The notes below the pieces were generated by a model. It was given only the letters and a program-made list of their open reading frames with translations, made no database searches and was not told the origin of the DNA. A DNA stretch of 64,000 nt from Ruegeria sp. EL01 (GTDB lineage: Bacteria; Pseudomonadota; Alphaproteobacteria; Rhodobacterales; Rhodobacteraceae), in the NCBI RefSeq assembly GCF_900313035.1, contig NZ_OMPS01000016.1, positions 1 to 64,000 of the forward strand. Reading direction: 5' to 3'. The position numbers were made by a program, and so were the translations under genes. This document shows positions 50,106 to 58,578 of the stretch, in pieces (within the stretch, counting starts at the first letter, position 1; each line of letters opens with the position of its first letter).

Positions 50106-50678
50106 ATGAAATCCACCCTTCTTGCTGCTGTACTGGCCGTATCGGCGACGTCGGCATTCGCTAGCGCCGACAAATACGTTTTGGACCCCAGCCACAGCCA
50201 AGTCGTTTTCAGCTATGACCACCTTGGTTTTTCGACCACCACAGGCATGTTCTCGGGCTTTGAGGGCGAGATCATGTTTGATCAGGAAGACCCTACGGCG
50301 TCCTCTGTGAACGTATCCATGCCGGTCCTTGAGATGTTCACCGGTTGGAAACCGCGCGAAGATCATTTCATGACCGAAGATTTCTTCGGCGCGACCGAGG
50401 GTGACATGATTACGTTCGCTTCGACGGGTATCGAAGTAACCGGTGAAGGCACAGCCAACATCACTGGCGATTTGACCATGAACGGTGTGACGAAATCGGT
50501 CGTTCTGGACGCCAAGCTCAACAAAGTTGATGAGCACCCGATGGCCAACAAGCCGTGGGCTGGTTTCAATGCCACCACCACCGTTACCCGCAGTGAGTTT
50601 GATCTGGGACAGTTCGCCCCCTTTGTCAGCGACGATGTGCAGATCCAGATCTCGGTTGAGGCGCAAAAAGCCGAGTAA
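50106..50678 (+). CDS. YceI family periplasmic lipid-binding protein
   Basis: 190 aa exported protein of the YceI lipocalin-like family, which carries isoprenoid-type lipids in characterised members. Signal peptide (about 1-20, ending AFA), then YVLDPSHSQVVFSYDHLGFSTTTGMFSGFEG, the hallmark start of the domain, and TRSEFDLGQFAPFVSDDVQIQISVEA at its end. Converges on a b561-YceI fusion gene that carries a second copy of the same domain. Confidence 0.92.
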   Translation: MKSTLLAAVLAVSATSAFASADKYVLDPSHSQVVFSYDHLGFSTTTGMFSGFEGEIMFDQEDPTASSVNVSMPVLEMFTGWKPREDHFMTEDFFGATEGDMITFASTGIEVTGEGTANITGDLTMNGVTKSVVLDAKLNKVDEHPMANKPWAGFNATTTVTRSEFDLGQFAPFVSDDVQIQISVEAQKAE

Positions 50679-50692
50679 TCTTGCGCTACTGA

Positions 50693-50733
50693 GACAAAAA
50701 AACCGCCGGTGCCTTGGCCCCGGCGGTTCTTTC
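50693..50733. terminator. Bidirectional terminator between yceI-like genes
   Basis: A perfect 9-bp stem AACCGCCGG/CCGGCGGTT with a 10-base loop has an A-run before it and CTTT after it, so it can serve both convergent genes. Confidence 0.85.
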
Positions 50734-50743
50734 ATGTTTGGAA

Positions 50744-51970
50744 TTATTCGCCCCGGGTTGCTGTCAGCTCGACCGTGACATTCACGGCGAAGGCAAGCGA
50801 ATCCTCTGCCGGCATCTGGGCACCGATGTCGAAATCCAGACGGTTGAGTTCGAGTTCTCCGAGCATTGTCGCGCTGTTGTCCTGCAGATCAAGGGCGAAG
50901 GGCAACACTACGTCGAGTGTTTTGTCGCGGATGGTCAGAGGGCCGCGCGCTTCGTAGCCGGTATCAGTCTTGAACAAGCCGGCGGTAAATTGCGCGGTTG
51001 GAAATTGGCCGCTATCGAAAAAATCCGCACCCATCGCCTGATCCGTGACTGTGCCCAGTTTAAGCGATCCGATGGCTACCGTCACCTCGACTGAGCCCGC
51101 GAGCCCGGGATCAGATGGATCGTCAAATGTGATGGCGGCGGTCCAGTCGGAAAACGCGCCAGTCACGGGACTGCCCAACTGTGTGATGGAGATCGAAAGG
51201 GTGCCGTTCTGGACCCGCCAGTCTGATTGCACCTCTTCCAATTCTGCGGTTTCGGTGCCTGCGGCCACGTGATCTGAGAAGATACCGATGCTCCAACCGC
51301 CTGCCAGAACTGCCAACCAAACGGTCAAAGCGGCAATGGCTGGGGCAATGGAGTGACTCTGCTTGGGTGGTTCCGGTGCGTCGGGCTGGCCAGGCAGCAT
51401 CCGGCGCAATGTGCTATCCTTATCCACGATGTGGTGTTTGAGTGCGCCCATAATATGTAGCGCCAAGGAGCCGACCAGGACCCAAATGAACAACCAGTGC
51501 AGGCCTGCCGTTATCTCGGCCAAGTATGGGGATTTGGGAACAAGGGGCAGGTTTTGTCCGAAAGGCCACAAGATTGGCGCAAAACCTTCGGCAGCGGCGT
51601 GGTGGATCCAGCCAGTCAGCGGCACGAGAACCAATGACGCGTACAGCATCCAATGTACGGTCTCAGCGGCGAAAGCCTCGGGTTTGTTTTCTGCGTTCAA
51701 AAGACCTGGTTTGGTTTGCGTAATCGCCCACACTATTCTGGCAAGAGCGACAAAGAACACCGTGACACCAACCGTTTTGTGCAGTGAAAACAACCGAGAA
51801 GCCACTGCAATGTCTGCTTCGGTTGTGGGAATCGTCGGATCATAAATGGCGTGCGCCAAGTTGTCGGCGATCCAGCCAAGGGGAATGGCGGTGAAGATCA
51901 ATAATGCCGTAAGCCAATGGAAGGCTTTGGTTACGCTGCCGTAGCTGGAGAACGTATTGGTCGAGGACAT
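50744..51970 (-). CDS. Cytochrome b561 - YceI fusion protein
   Basis: 408 aa in two domains. Residues 1-200 are a prokaryotic cytochrome b561, with four TM helices and conserved His in FHW (about 17), FSLHKT, ETVHW and ALHIMGALKHH. After a linker and one more TM helix (about 220-240), residues 250-408 are a YceI domain (SDWRVQNGTLSISITQLGSPVTGAFSDW). b561 proteins move electrons between quinol and other acceptors, so the periplasmic YceI module may present a bound quinone-like lipid. The start at 51970 is family-typical; the longer frame is not. Confidence 0.88.
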   Translation of the reverse strand: MSSTNTFSSYGSVTKAFHWLTALLIFTAIPLGWIADNLAHAIYDPTIPTTEADIAVASRLFSLHKTVGVTVFFVALARIVWAITQTKPGLLNAENKPEAFAAETVHWMLYASLVLVPLTGWIHHAAAEGFAPILWPFGQNLPLVPKSPYLAEITAGLHWLFIWVLVGSLALHIMGALKHHIVDKDSTLRRMLPGQPDAPEPPKQSHSIAPAIAALTVWLAVLAGGWSIGIFSDHVAAGTETAELEEVQSDWRVQNGTLSISITQLGSPVTGAFSDWTAAITFDDPSDPGLAGSVEVTVAIGSLKLGTVTDQAMGADFFDSGQFPTAQFTAGLFKTDTGYEARGPLTIRDKTLDVVLPFALDLQDNSATMLGELELNRLDFDIGAQMPAEDSLAFAVNVTVELTATRGE

Positions 51971-52145
51971 TGTTTGACTGCTCCGGGGTTGGTTGGCTGA
52001 GCCTACCCTAATGCCAACCAGTCGAGGCACAAGCCCGAGGGAATGCACAGCCAGAGTGCCAAAATGCAGGTCAAACGCAATGCTTGTGCCGCGACCCATG
52101 TCAGTTTACACCCCGCCGCAACCTAACGTCATCCATGAGGTTGCA

Positions 52146-53084
52146 ATGACACTTGCGTTCGTTTTTCCAGGGCAGGGCGCCCAAACCATCGGAATGGGCA
52201 AAGCTTTGGCTGAGGTATATCCCGCCGCTCAGGCTGTGTTCGATGAGGTGGACGAAGCGCTGGGTGAAAAGTTGAGTAACCTGATCTGGGAAGGCGATAT
52301 TGCCGAGCTGACGCTAACCCAAAACGCACAACCTGCGCTGATGGCCACTTCGATGGCCGCGATGCGCGCGTTGGAGGCTGAGGGTGTTTTGGTTTCCAAG
52401 GCATCCTTTGTGGCCGGTCATTCACTGGGCGAATACTCGGCACTGGCGGCCGCTGGAGCGTTGACCGTCGCTGACACAGCGCGGCTGCTGCGCACGCGTG
52501 GTCAGGCGATGCAAAGTGCGGTGCCGGTTGGAGAGGGTGCCATGGCAGCCATTCTGGGGCTGGACCTGGAGGCCGTTCGGGCCGTTGCGGGTGAAGCGGC
52601 GCAGGGCGAGGTCTGTCAGGCGGCCAATGACAATGATCCGACGCAAGTTGTGGTTTCTGGATCCAAAGCCGCTGTTGAACGCGCCGCTGAGATTGCCAAG
52701 GAAAAGGGCGCAAAACGCGCTGTGATGCTGCCGGTGAGCGCGCCTTTCCATTGTGCGCTGATGCAGCCTGCCGCAGATGTGATGGCCGAAGCTTTGGCCA
52801 GCGTTGAAATCAAGGCGCCCGCGGTGCCGCTGATTGCAAATGTGCGTGCCGAAGCGATCAGTGACCCGGACCTGATCCGGCAATTGCTGGTCGAGCAGGT
52901 CACAGGGTCGGTTCGTTGGCGCGAAAGCGTGCAGTTTATGGCGGCCCAAGGCGTGACCGAAACATGGGAAATCGGTGCCGGAAAAGCGCTATCAGGCATG
53001 ATCCGCAAAATTGACCGTGCCATCGCGGGTAAGGCCGTTGGCACTCCGGAAGACATCCAAAAGGCCATCGCGGCCGAATCGTAA
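52146..53084 (+). CDS. fabD: Malonyl-CoA:ACP transacylase
   Basis: 312 aa enzyme loading malonyl groups onto ACP. N-terminal FVFPGQGAQTIGMG, nucleophile GHSLGEYSALAA (Ser about 92) and catalytic His in APFHCALM (about 200) are intact. It leads a fatty-acid cluster fabD-fabG-acpP-(GNAT)-(HisA-like)-fabF-mltG on one strand. ATG at 52146 with GAGG site preferred; the long upstream extension is not coding. Confidence 0.97.
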   Translation: MTLAFVFPGQGAQTIGMGKALAEVYPAAQAVFDEVDEALGEKLSNLIWEGDIAELTLTQNAQPALMATSMAAMRALEAEGVLVSKASFVAGHSLGEYSALAAAGALTVADTARLLRTRGQAMQSAVPVGEGAMAAILGLDLEAVRAVAGEAAQGEVCQAANDNDPTQVVVSGSKAAVERAAEIAKEKGAKRAVMLPVSAPFHCALMQPAADVMAEALASVEIKAPAVPLIANVRAEAISDPDLIRQLLVEQVTGSVRWRESVQFMAAQGVTETWEIGAGKALSGMIRKIDRAIAGKAVGTPEDIQKAIAAES

Positions 53085-53126
53085 GCTCAAAACTCGTCGC
53101 AAAGGACGAACCAAGAGGGAAACCGA

Positions 53127-53864
53127 ATGTTTGATTTGACAGGTAAAAACGCGCTGATCACCGGTGCGTCGGGCGGGATTGGAGGCAACATCGCGCGTGC
53201 CCTGCATGATGCAGGCGCGACTGTCGGGTTGTCCGGCACGCGCGTTGAACCTCTGCAGGCTTTGGCGGATGAGCTAGGTGAACGCGCCCATGTTCTGCCC
53301 TGCAACCTGAGTGACTCTGAGGCGGTTGCGGCTTTGCCAAAGCAAGCGATCGAGGCCATGGGATCTGTCGACATTCTTGTAAACAACGCCGGTATCACGC
53401 GGGACAACCTGTTCATGCGTATGTCAGACGACGAATGGCAGAGCGTCATTGACGTGAACATGACGGCCACAATGAAACTGTGCAAAGGCGTAATTCGCGG
53501 GATGATGAAATCGCGCTGGGGTCGGATTGTGAATATCTCGTCCGTTGTGGGGGCGATTGGCAATCCGGGTCAGGCCAACTATGCAGCGTCCAAGGCCGGA
53601 ATGGTCGGCTTTTCAAAAGCACTGGCGCATGAAGTGGCCACACGGGGCATTACTGTGAACGCAGTATCCCCGGGCTTTATCACCACTGCGATGACCGAAA
53701 AGCTGACAGAAGAACAAAAAGCGGGCCTGCTACAGCAGGTGCCCGCCGGACGTATGGGCGAGCCTCTCGAAATCGCAGCTGCCGTCGTGTACCTGGCCAG
53801 TCCCGAAGCGGCTTATGTTACCGGAAGCACCTTGCATGTGAATGGCGGTATGGCCATGTTGTGA
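53127..53864 (+). CDS. fabG: 3-oxoacyl-ACP reductase
   Basis: 245 aa SDR reducing 3-ketoacyl-ACP with NADPH. Motifs: TGASGGIGGNIA (about 11-22), NNAG (about 87), catalytic Ser plus YAASK (about 137-155) and TGSTLHVNGGMAML at the end. It lies 42 bp after fabD. A 210-bp gap separates it from acpP. Confidence 0.96.
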   Translation: MFDLTGKNALITGASGGIGGNIARALHDAGATVGLSGTRVEPLQALADELGERAHVLPCNLSDSEAVAALPKQAIEAMGSVDILVNNAGITRDNLFMRMSDDEWQSVIDVNMTATMKLCKGVIRGMMKSRWGRIVNISSVVGAIGNPGQANYAASKAGMVGFSKALAHEVATRGITVNAVSPGFITTAMTEKLTEEQKAGLLQQVPAGRMGEPLEIAAAVVYLASPEAAYVTGSTLHVNGGMAML

Positions 53865-54074
53865 GCGCAGTAGGGGGCAAGTGCGAAAGCGTTTGCCTCT
53901 TGCGTCGACTGTGCTATAGGCGGCGCATCTATGCAGGGGTCGGTCGTCAAGGTCGGCCTTCTACTTTCCCGGAAAGCCGGGACCCTAACCGCCCGGAATG
54001 GGCAAACCAACGCCACCCCGAGCGGGCAAGGGCAGAACCGGGCTAACCGCCCTGAAATAGAATGAGGAATAGAC

Positions 54075-54308
54075 ATGAGCGACGTCGCAGATCGCGTTAA
54101 AAAGATCGTTGTTGAGCACTTGGGTGTTGAAGAAGACAAAGTAGCTGAAAATGCTTCCTTCATCGACGATCTGGGCGCAGACAGCCTGGACACCGTAGAG
54201 CTGGTTATGGCCTTCGAAGAAGAGTTCGGCATCGAGATTCCCGATGACGCCGCTGAGACCATCCAGACCTTTGGCGACGCCGTCAAATTCATCAGCGAAG
54301 CGTCCTAA
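54075..54308 (+). CDS. acpP: Acyl carrier protein
   Basis: 77 aa, highly acidic. The phosphopantetheine-bearing Ser is Ser37 in [13 protein letters not shown]. It carries growing acyl chains for fatty acid, lipid A and, likely, homoserine lactone synthesis. Confidence 0.98.
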   Translation: MSDVADRVKKIVVEHLGVEEDKVAENASFIDDLGADSLDTVELVMAFEEEFGIEIPDDAAETIQTFGDAVKFISEAS

Positions 54309-54325
54309 GCGTTTCGAAGTCAAAG

Positions 54326-54363
54326 AAAACGGCGTTTCCGGGCAACGGGAGCGCCGTTTTTTT
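54326..54363 (+). terminator. Rho-independent terminator, acpP
   Basis: AAAACGGCG pairs with CGCCGTTTT, then a T run. It separates acpP from the next genes. Confidence 0.85.
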
Positions 54364-54446
54364 GTGTCTGCTTTGAATTCATGCTTGCGCATTGCTTTGT
54401 CGCTTTGCACTGTTTCCCCTGAGGCATAATTCCAGGCGGGCCGGGC

Positions 54447-54986
54447 ATGATAAGATCCACCCCGATGATAAACACGGCCCGCTTGACGCTATGCGCGATG
54501 CGGCCAGAAGATTTCGACAGGTTCGCCGAGATTTGGCGCGACCCTTGTGTGGTGCGCCATATCGGCGGGTTGCCACGATCGCGGGGAGAAGCCTGGGATT
54601 CCTTTTTGCGAAATGCCGGCCATTGGCAGATGGCGGGATTCGGACAATGGGGTGTTCTGCAGCAATCGAATCGCAAGCTGATCGGGCAGGCCGGTTTCTT
54701 TTACGGCAACCGCGGCATGGGCGAGGATTTCGATGGGTTCCCCGAAGCCGGATGGGTCCTGGCACCCGAGGTGCAAGGCCAGGGTTTAGGGTATGAGGCA
54801 GCACAGGCTGCGCATGACTGGTTCGACCGGATTATGCCTGGGCCTTTGGTTGCGATGGTCGACGCCACCAACGGGGCATCGCAAAAGCTTGCCAAAAAGC
54901 TGGGATATGTGCTGTTGCGTGAAGCGGAGTACAAAAATACGGCCGTGCTTCTATTGCGACGGAACGGACCACCGGCCCGGGCGTAA
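54447..54986 (+). CDS. GNAT family N-acetyltransferase (RimJ-like)
   Basis: 179 aa. N-terminal TARLTLCAMRPEDFDRFAEIW and the acetyl-CoA binding block GWVLAPEVQGQGLGYEAAQAAHDWF (about 100-125) with Q-G-x-G-Y mark the GNAT fold. NGASQKLAKKLGYVLLREAEYKN is the usual RimJ/RimL C-terminal pattern. The acceptor is unknown. The start has only a weak ribosome site; an in-frame ATG at 54465 is an alternative. Confidence 0.82.
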   Translation: MIRSTPMINTARLTLCAMRPEDFDRFAEIWRDPCVVRHIGGLPRSRGEAWDSFLRNAGHWQMAGFGQWGVLQQSNRKLIGQAGFFYGNRGMGEDFDGFPEAGWVLAPEVQGQGLGYEAAQAAHDWFDRIMPGPLVAMVDATNGASQKLAKKLGYVLLREAEYKNTAVLLLRRNGPPARA

Positions 54987-55108
54987 TTTCGCCGTTCCTC
55001 TGACATGCCGCAAAATGTCCAAACTGTGCCGATCTTGTAGAATCGGGATGATCTTACACGTGTATGGTATGCTGGATTTTCAGAGCGATTGAGCGGAGGA
55101 ACAAGCTC

Positions 55109-55852
55109 ATGAGGATTTACCCCACGATGGAACTGCAGAACGGCCGGTGTGTCACGCTGGACAAAGGTCGTCTGGAACAGGCGATGATCTGGCATGTGAA
55201 TCCAACCGAAACGGCGCGCAGCTGGTCTGCGGCCGGGGCCGAATGGATGCACCTAACGGATTTCGATGCGATTGAAGGCCGAGACACCAATGTCGAGTTG
55301 GTCGAAGAGATCATCCGCACATCGGAAATGCCCGTGCAACTGGCTGGTGGCATGCGCACCCGCGAACAGGTGGAGCATTGGATCGACAAGGGAGCCGGGC
55401 GGGTCGTTATTGGCACGCTTGCAGCCTGGGATCCGAACCTGGTCAAAGAACTCGCAAAGCTGTACCCGGATCAGATCGTGCTGGCCGTGGATGTCTGGCG
55501 GGGTTTCGTCATGACCGAAGGGTGGCGCAGCCAAAGCGCGTTTTCGCCCGAGGCTTTCATTGATGCGTTCGCGGACACCCCGTTTGCGGCCATTCTGGTC
55601 ACCGATATCGATAGCGATATGGAAGACATCGAGGCGCAGCTGGGCTTGATCTCGGGTCTGGCACAGCATTCTCGCACACCTGTGATCGCCAGCGGTGTGG
55701 TGCGCACGGTCGACGATATTTCGAGGCTGGCCTATATCCCGAATATTGCAGGTGCTTTGGTGGGACGGTCCTTGTTCCGCAAAGCCGTTGACCTGTCCGA
55801 AGCGCTGGAAGTTGCTACAGCTGCACATGAGCCAGTGGCACAGTTTCAGTAA
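55109..55852 (+). CDS. HisA-like TIM-barrel paralogue, catalytic sites altered
   Basis: 247 aa resembling HisA (ProFAR isomerase) throughout: PVQLAGGMRTREQVEHWIDKGAGRVVIGTLA and LAVDVWRGFVMTEGW. The first catalytic Asp position reads MEL, so it is Glu, while the second Asp (about 128) is kept. The C-terminal phosphate loops are changed: DIDSDMED instead of DISRDGT, and SGVVR instead of SGGIG. True HisA genes sit in a his operon, but this copy sits among fatty-acid genes. Start with GCGGAGGAA site at 55109. Probably a paralogue with another substrate. Confidence 0.75.
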   Translation: MRIYPTMELQNGRCVTLDKGRLEQAMIWHVNPTETARSWSAAGAEWMHLTDFDAIEGRDTNVELVEEIIRTSEMPVQLAGGMRTREQVEHWIDKGAGRVVIGTLAAWDPNLVKELAKLYPDQIVLAVDVWRGFVMTEGWRSQSAFSPEAFIDAFADTPFAAILVTDIDSDMEDIEAQLGLISGLAQHSRTPVIASGVVRTVDDISRLAYIPNIAGALVGRSLFRKAVDLSEALEVATAAHEPVAQFQ

Positions 55853-55872
55853 CACCTGAACGGGTCAGTGAT

Positions 55873-55906
55873 CCGCCTCTCCCGTTTCACGGAGAGGCGG
55901 TTTTTT
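55873..55906 (+). terminator. Rho-independent terminator after the HisA-like gene
   Basis: A perfect 10-bp stem CCGCCTCTCC/GGAGAGGCGG with an 8-base loop, then TTTTTT. Confidence 0.93.
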
Positions 55907-56059
55907 CGTTCTATCGGCATGAGCAGACCGGCATTAACCATTTTGTGCGCCATCATCGGCGACAGGATGCCGGTGCGGAACATGCCGTTGCTCTTGCCCC
56001 CGGACCCCGGGCCGGGGTATGAGCGGTTCTCATAACAGGAAGCAGGCAAGAGGCACTTC

Positions 56060-57325
56060 ATGCGCAGAGTCGTTGTAACCGGTCTTGGATTGGTCACTCC
56101 TTTGGCCAGTGGGGTCGAGGAAACCTGGTCGCGGCTGCTGGACGGAGAATCCGGCGCGGGACCAATCACGCAGTTCGATGCCGAGGCAAGCGGGGTCACC
56201 ACGACCTATGCCTGCGAAGTCCCTCGTGGCGATGGCACAAACGGCACGTTCAATCCGGATGACTGGATGCCACCGAAAGAGCAGCGCAAAATCGAGGATT
56301 TTATTCTCTATTCCATCGCCGCTGCTGAAATGGCTTGTAAGGACGCGGATTGGTTGCCCGAGGGGGAAGAAGATCGCCTGCGCACGGGCGTTCTGATCGG
56401 TTCAGGTATTGGCGGGCTAGGATCGATTGCAAACACCGCGAACCTGATCCGCGACAAGGGCCCACGCCGTGTGTCCCCATTCTTTATCCCGGGTGCGTTG
56501 ATCAACCTGGCCTCAGGTCAGGTGTCGATCCGTCACGGGTTCAAGGGACCGAACCATTCAGTCGTCACCGCCTGTTCGACGGGCGCGCATGCCATTGGCG
56601 ACGCGAGCCGTATCATTCGGGCAGGCGATGCTGATGTGATGATTGCAGGTGGTGGTGAAGGCTGCATCTGTGAGATCGGTATCGCCGGGTTCAACGCGTG
56701 CAAAGCACTTTCGACGAAATACGCTGACGATCCCAAAGCGGCCAGTCGCCCTTATGACATAGACCGTGATGGGTTTGTCATGGGCGAAGGGTCAGGCATC
56801 GTGGTTCTTGAGGACTACGAACACGCCAAGGCCCGCGGCGCAAAAATCTATGCCGAGGTGTTGGGTTATGGCATGTCCGGCGATGCGTATCACATCACGG
56901 CCCCAAGTGAAGACGGTGATGGTGCCGAGCGTTCTATGAGAGCGGCACTGCGCAGCGCCGGGTTGGAGCCGACTGATCTGGATTACATCAACGCGCATGG
57001 TACTTCGACCATGGCGGATACGATCGAATTGGGCGCAGTAGAGCGCTTGCTGGGAGATCACGCCAATGAGGCGACAATGTCGTCGACCAAATCTGCCACG
57101 GGGCATCTATTGGGAGCTGCAGGCGCGATCGAGGCAATCTTCTCGATCCTCGCCATCCGCGACCAGGTTGCGCCGCCAACGATCAATCTGGACAATCCGG
57201 CGGTCGAGACTGCACTTGATCTGGCGCCTAACGCAAAGCGCGAACGTAAGATCGATGTGGCGCTGTCAAATTCGTTCGGGTTCGGTGGTACGAATGCCAG
57301 CGTGATCTTCGGAAAGGTCGGATAA
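56060..57325 (+). CDS. fabF: 3-oxoacyl-ACP synthase II
   Basis: 421 aa elongating condensing enzyme. Catalytic triad contexts: Cys in VVTACSTGAHAIGDASRII (about 170), His in NAHGTSTMADTIE (about 312) and His in KSATGHLLGAAGAIEAIF (about 347). First block RRVVVTGLGLVTPLASG is standard. The stop and the next ATG are adjacent, so translation to mltG is coupled. Confidence 0.97.
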   Translation: MRRVVVTGLGLVTPLASGVEETWSRLLDGESGAGPITQFDAEASGVTTTYACEVPRGDGTNGTFNPDDWMPPKEQRKIEDFILYSIAAAEMACKDADWLPEGEEDRLRTGVLIGSGIGGLGSIANTANLIRDKGPRRVSPFFIPGALINLASGQVSIRHGFKGPNHSVVTACSTGAHAIGDASRIIRAGDADVMIAGGGEGCICEIGIAGFNACKALSTKYADDPKAASRPYDIDRDGFVMGEGSGIVVLEDYEHAKARGAKIYAEVLGYGMSGDAYHITAPSEDGDGAERSMRAALRSAGLEPTDLDYINAHGTSTMADTIELGAVERLLGDHANEATMSSTKSATGHLLGAAGAIEAIFSILAIRDQVAPPTINLDNPAVETALDLAPNAKRERKIDVALSNSFGFGGTNASVIFGKVG

Positions 57326-58486
57326 ATGTGGCGGGCTCTTGCTTCTAATATGCTGACCGTTTTGGTAGTCGGCCTGTTTCTGGCGGGCGGGCTGATCCTT
57401 TGGGGTCAAACGCAATATAAAGAAGAGGGCCCGCTTGAAACCGCGATCTGCCTGCAGGTCAGAAGCGGTTCGAATATGACAAATGTCAGCCGCGAATTGG
57501 AAGATCAGGGCGCAATTAGCAACGCCACGATCTTTCGCATGGCGGCAGACTATGCGGATAGATCACAGCAACTGAAAGCTGGCAGTTTCTTGGTGCGCGA
57601 AGGCGCGTCGATGCAACAGATCATCGCTGAGATCACGAGTAGTGGCGCCAGCACATGCGGGTCCGAAATTGAGTATCGCATCGGTGTCACGCGTGCCCAG
57701 ATCCGGGTCCGCGAGTTGAATCCGGCCACCCTGGATTTTGAGGACGTCGCATCGTTTGATGCGTCTGAGGAAGAATTTCCGGCAGCGTACACTGAAAAGC
57801 GGGAAGAGGCTGATACGCGTTACCGTATTTCTTTGGCGGAAGGCGTGACCTCGTGGCAGGTGGTCGAAGCGTTGAAGTCATTTGACGCATTGACCGGAGA
57901 GATATCTGAGATTCCGGCCGAAGGCATGTTGGCCCCCGACAGTTACGATGTGGCGTCTGGCCAAGATCGCGCTGAAGTGCTGCAAGCGATGCAGGGCAAA
58001 CAGCAGCGACGGATCAATGCTGCCTGGGAGAGCAGGCAAGACGGCTTGCCTTTGGAAAGCCCAGAAGAGATGTTGATCCTGGCCTCGATCATCGAGAAAG
58101 AAACAGGTGTCCCTGACGAGCGGGGTCAGGTTGCGAGCGTCTTCGTGAACCGCTTGAATCAGGGAATGAAGCTGCAAACAGATCCAACCGTGATCTATGG
58201 CGTGACCAAAGGTCAGGGTTCGCTGGGTCGCGGCTTGCGTCGAAGTGAGCTGCGTCGCGCAACGCCCTGGAATACTTATGTTATCGATGGTTTGCCGCCG
58301 ACGCCAATTGCCAATCCTGGTCAGGCGAGCCTTGAGGCTGCCGTCGCACCCGAACAGACCAATTTCGTATTCTTTGTTGCGGATGGAACGGGTGGTCACG
58401 CCTTTGCGGAAACGTTGCAGGAGCACAACCTCAACGTTGCTAAATGGCGCGAAATCGAAGCCGAACAACAAAGTTCCGGAAATTAG
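57326..58486 (+). CDS. mltG: Endolytic transglycosylase MltG
   Basis: 386 aa inner-membrane enzyme that cuts nascent glycan strands and so ends peptidoglycan synthesis. TM anchor (about 9-26), then LysM-like and YceG domains. The catalytic Glu is in ILASIIEKETGVPDERGQVASVFVNRL, followed by LQTDPTVIYG and TPWNTYVIDGLPPTPIANPG. It directly abuts fabF, the usual alphaproteobacterial order. Confidence 0.95.
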   Translation: MWRALASNMLTVLVVGLFLAGGLILWGQTQYKEEGPLETAICLQVRSGSNMTNVSRELEDQGAISNATIFRMAADYADRSQQLKAGSFLVREGASMQQIIAEITSSGASTCGSEIEYRIGVTRAQIRVRELNPATLDFEDVASFDASEEEFPAAYTEKREEADTRYRISLAEGVTSWQVVEALKSFDALTGEISEIPAEGMLAPDSYDVASGQDRAEVLQAMQGKQQRRINAAWESRQDGLPLESPEEMLILASIIEKETGVPDERGQVASVFVNRLNQGMKLQTDPTVIYGVTKGQGSLGRGLRRSELRRATPWNTYVIDGLPPTPIANPGQASLEAAVAPEQTNFVFFVADGTGGHAFAETLQEHNLNVAKWREIEAEQQSSGN

Positions 58487-58578
58487 AGCAGCCGGTCAGA
58501 TCTGCCGGCTGTCTCAGTTCGTATGCTCGCGCCAGCATATCGCCGGCGCGAGCAGAGAGGCCAAAAGTAGAGTGCTGC

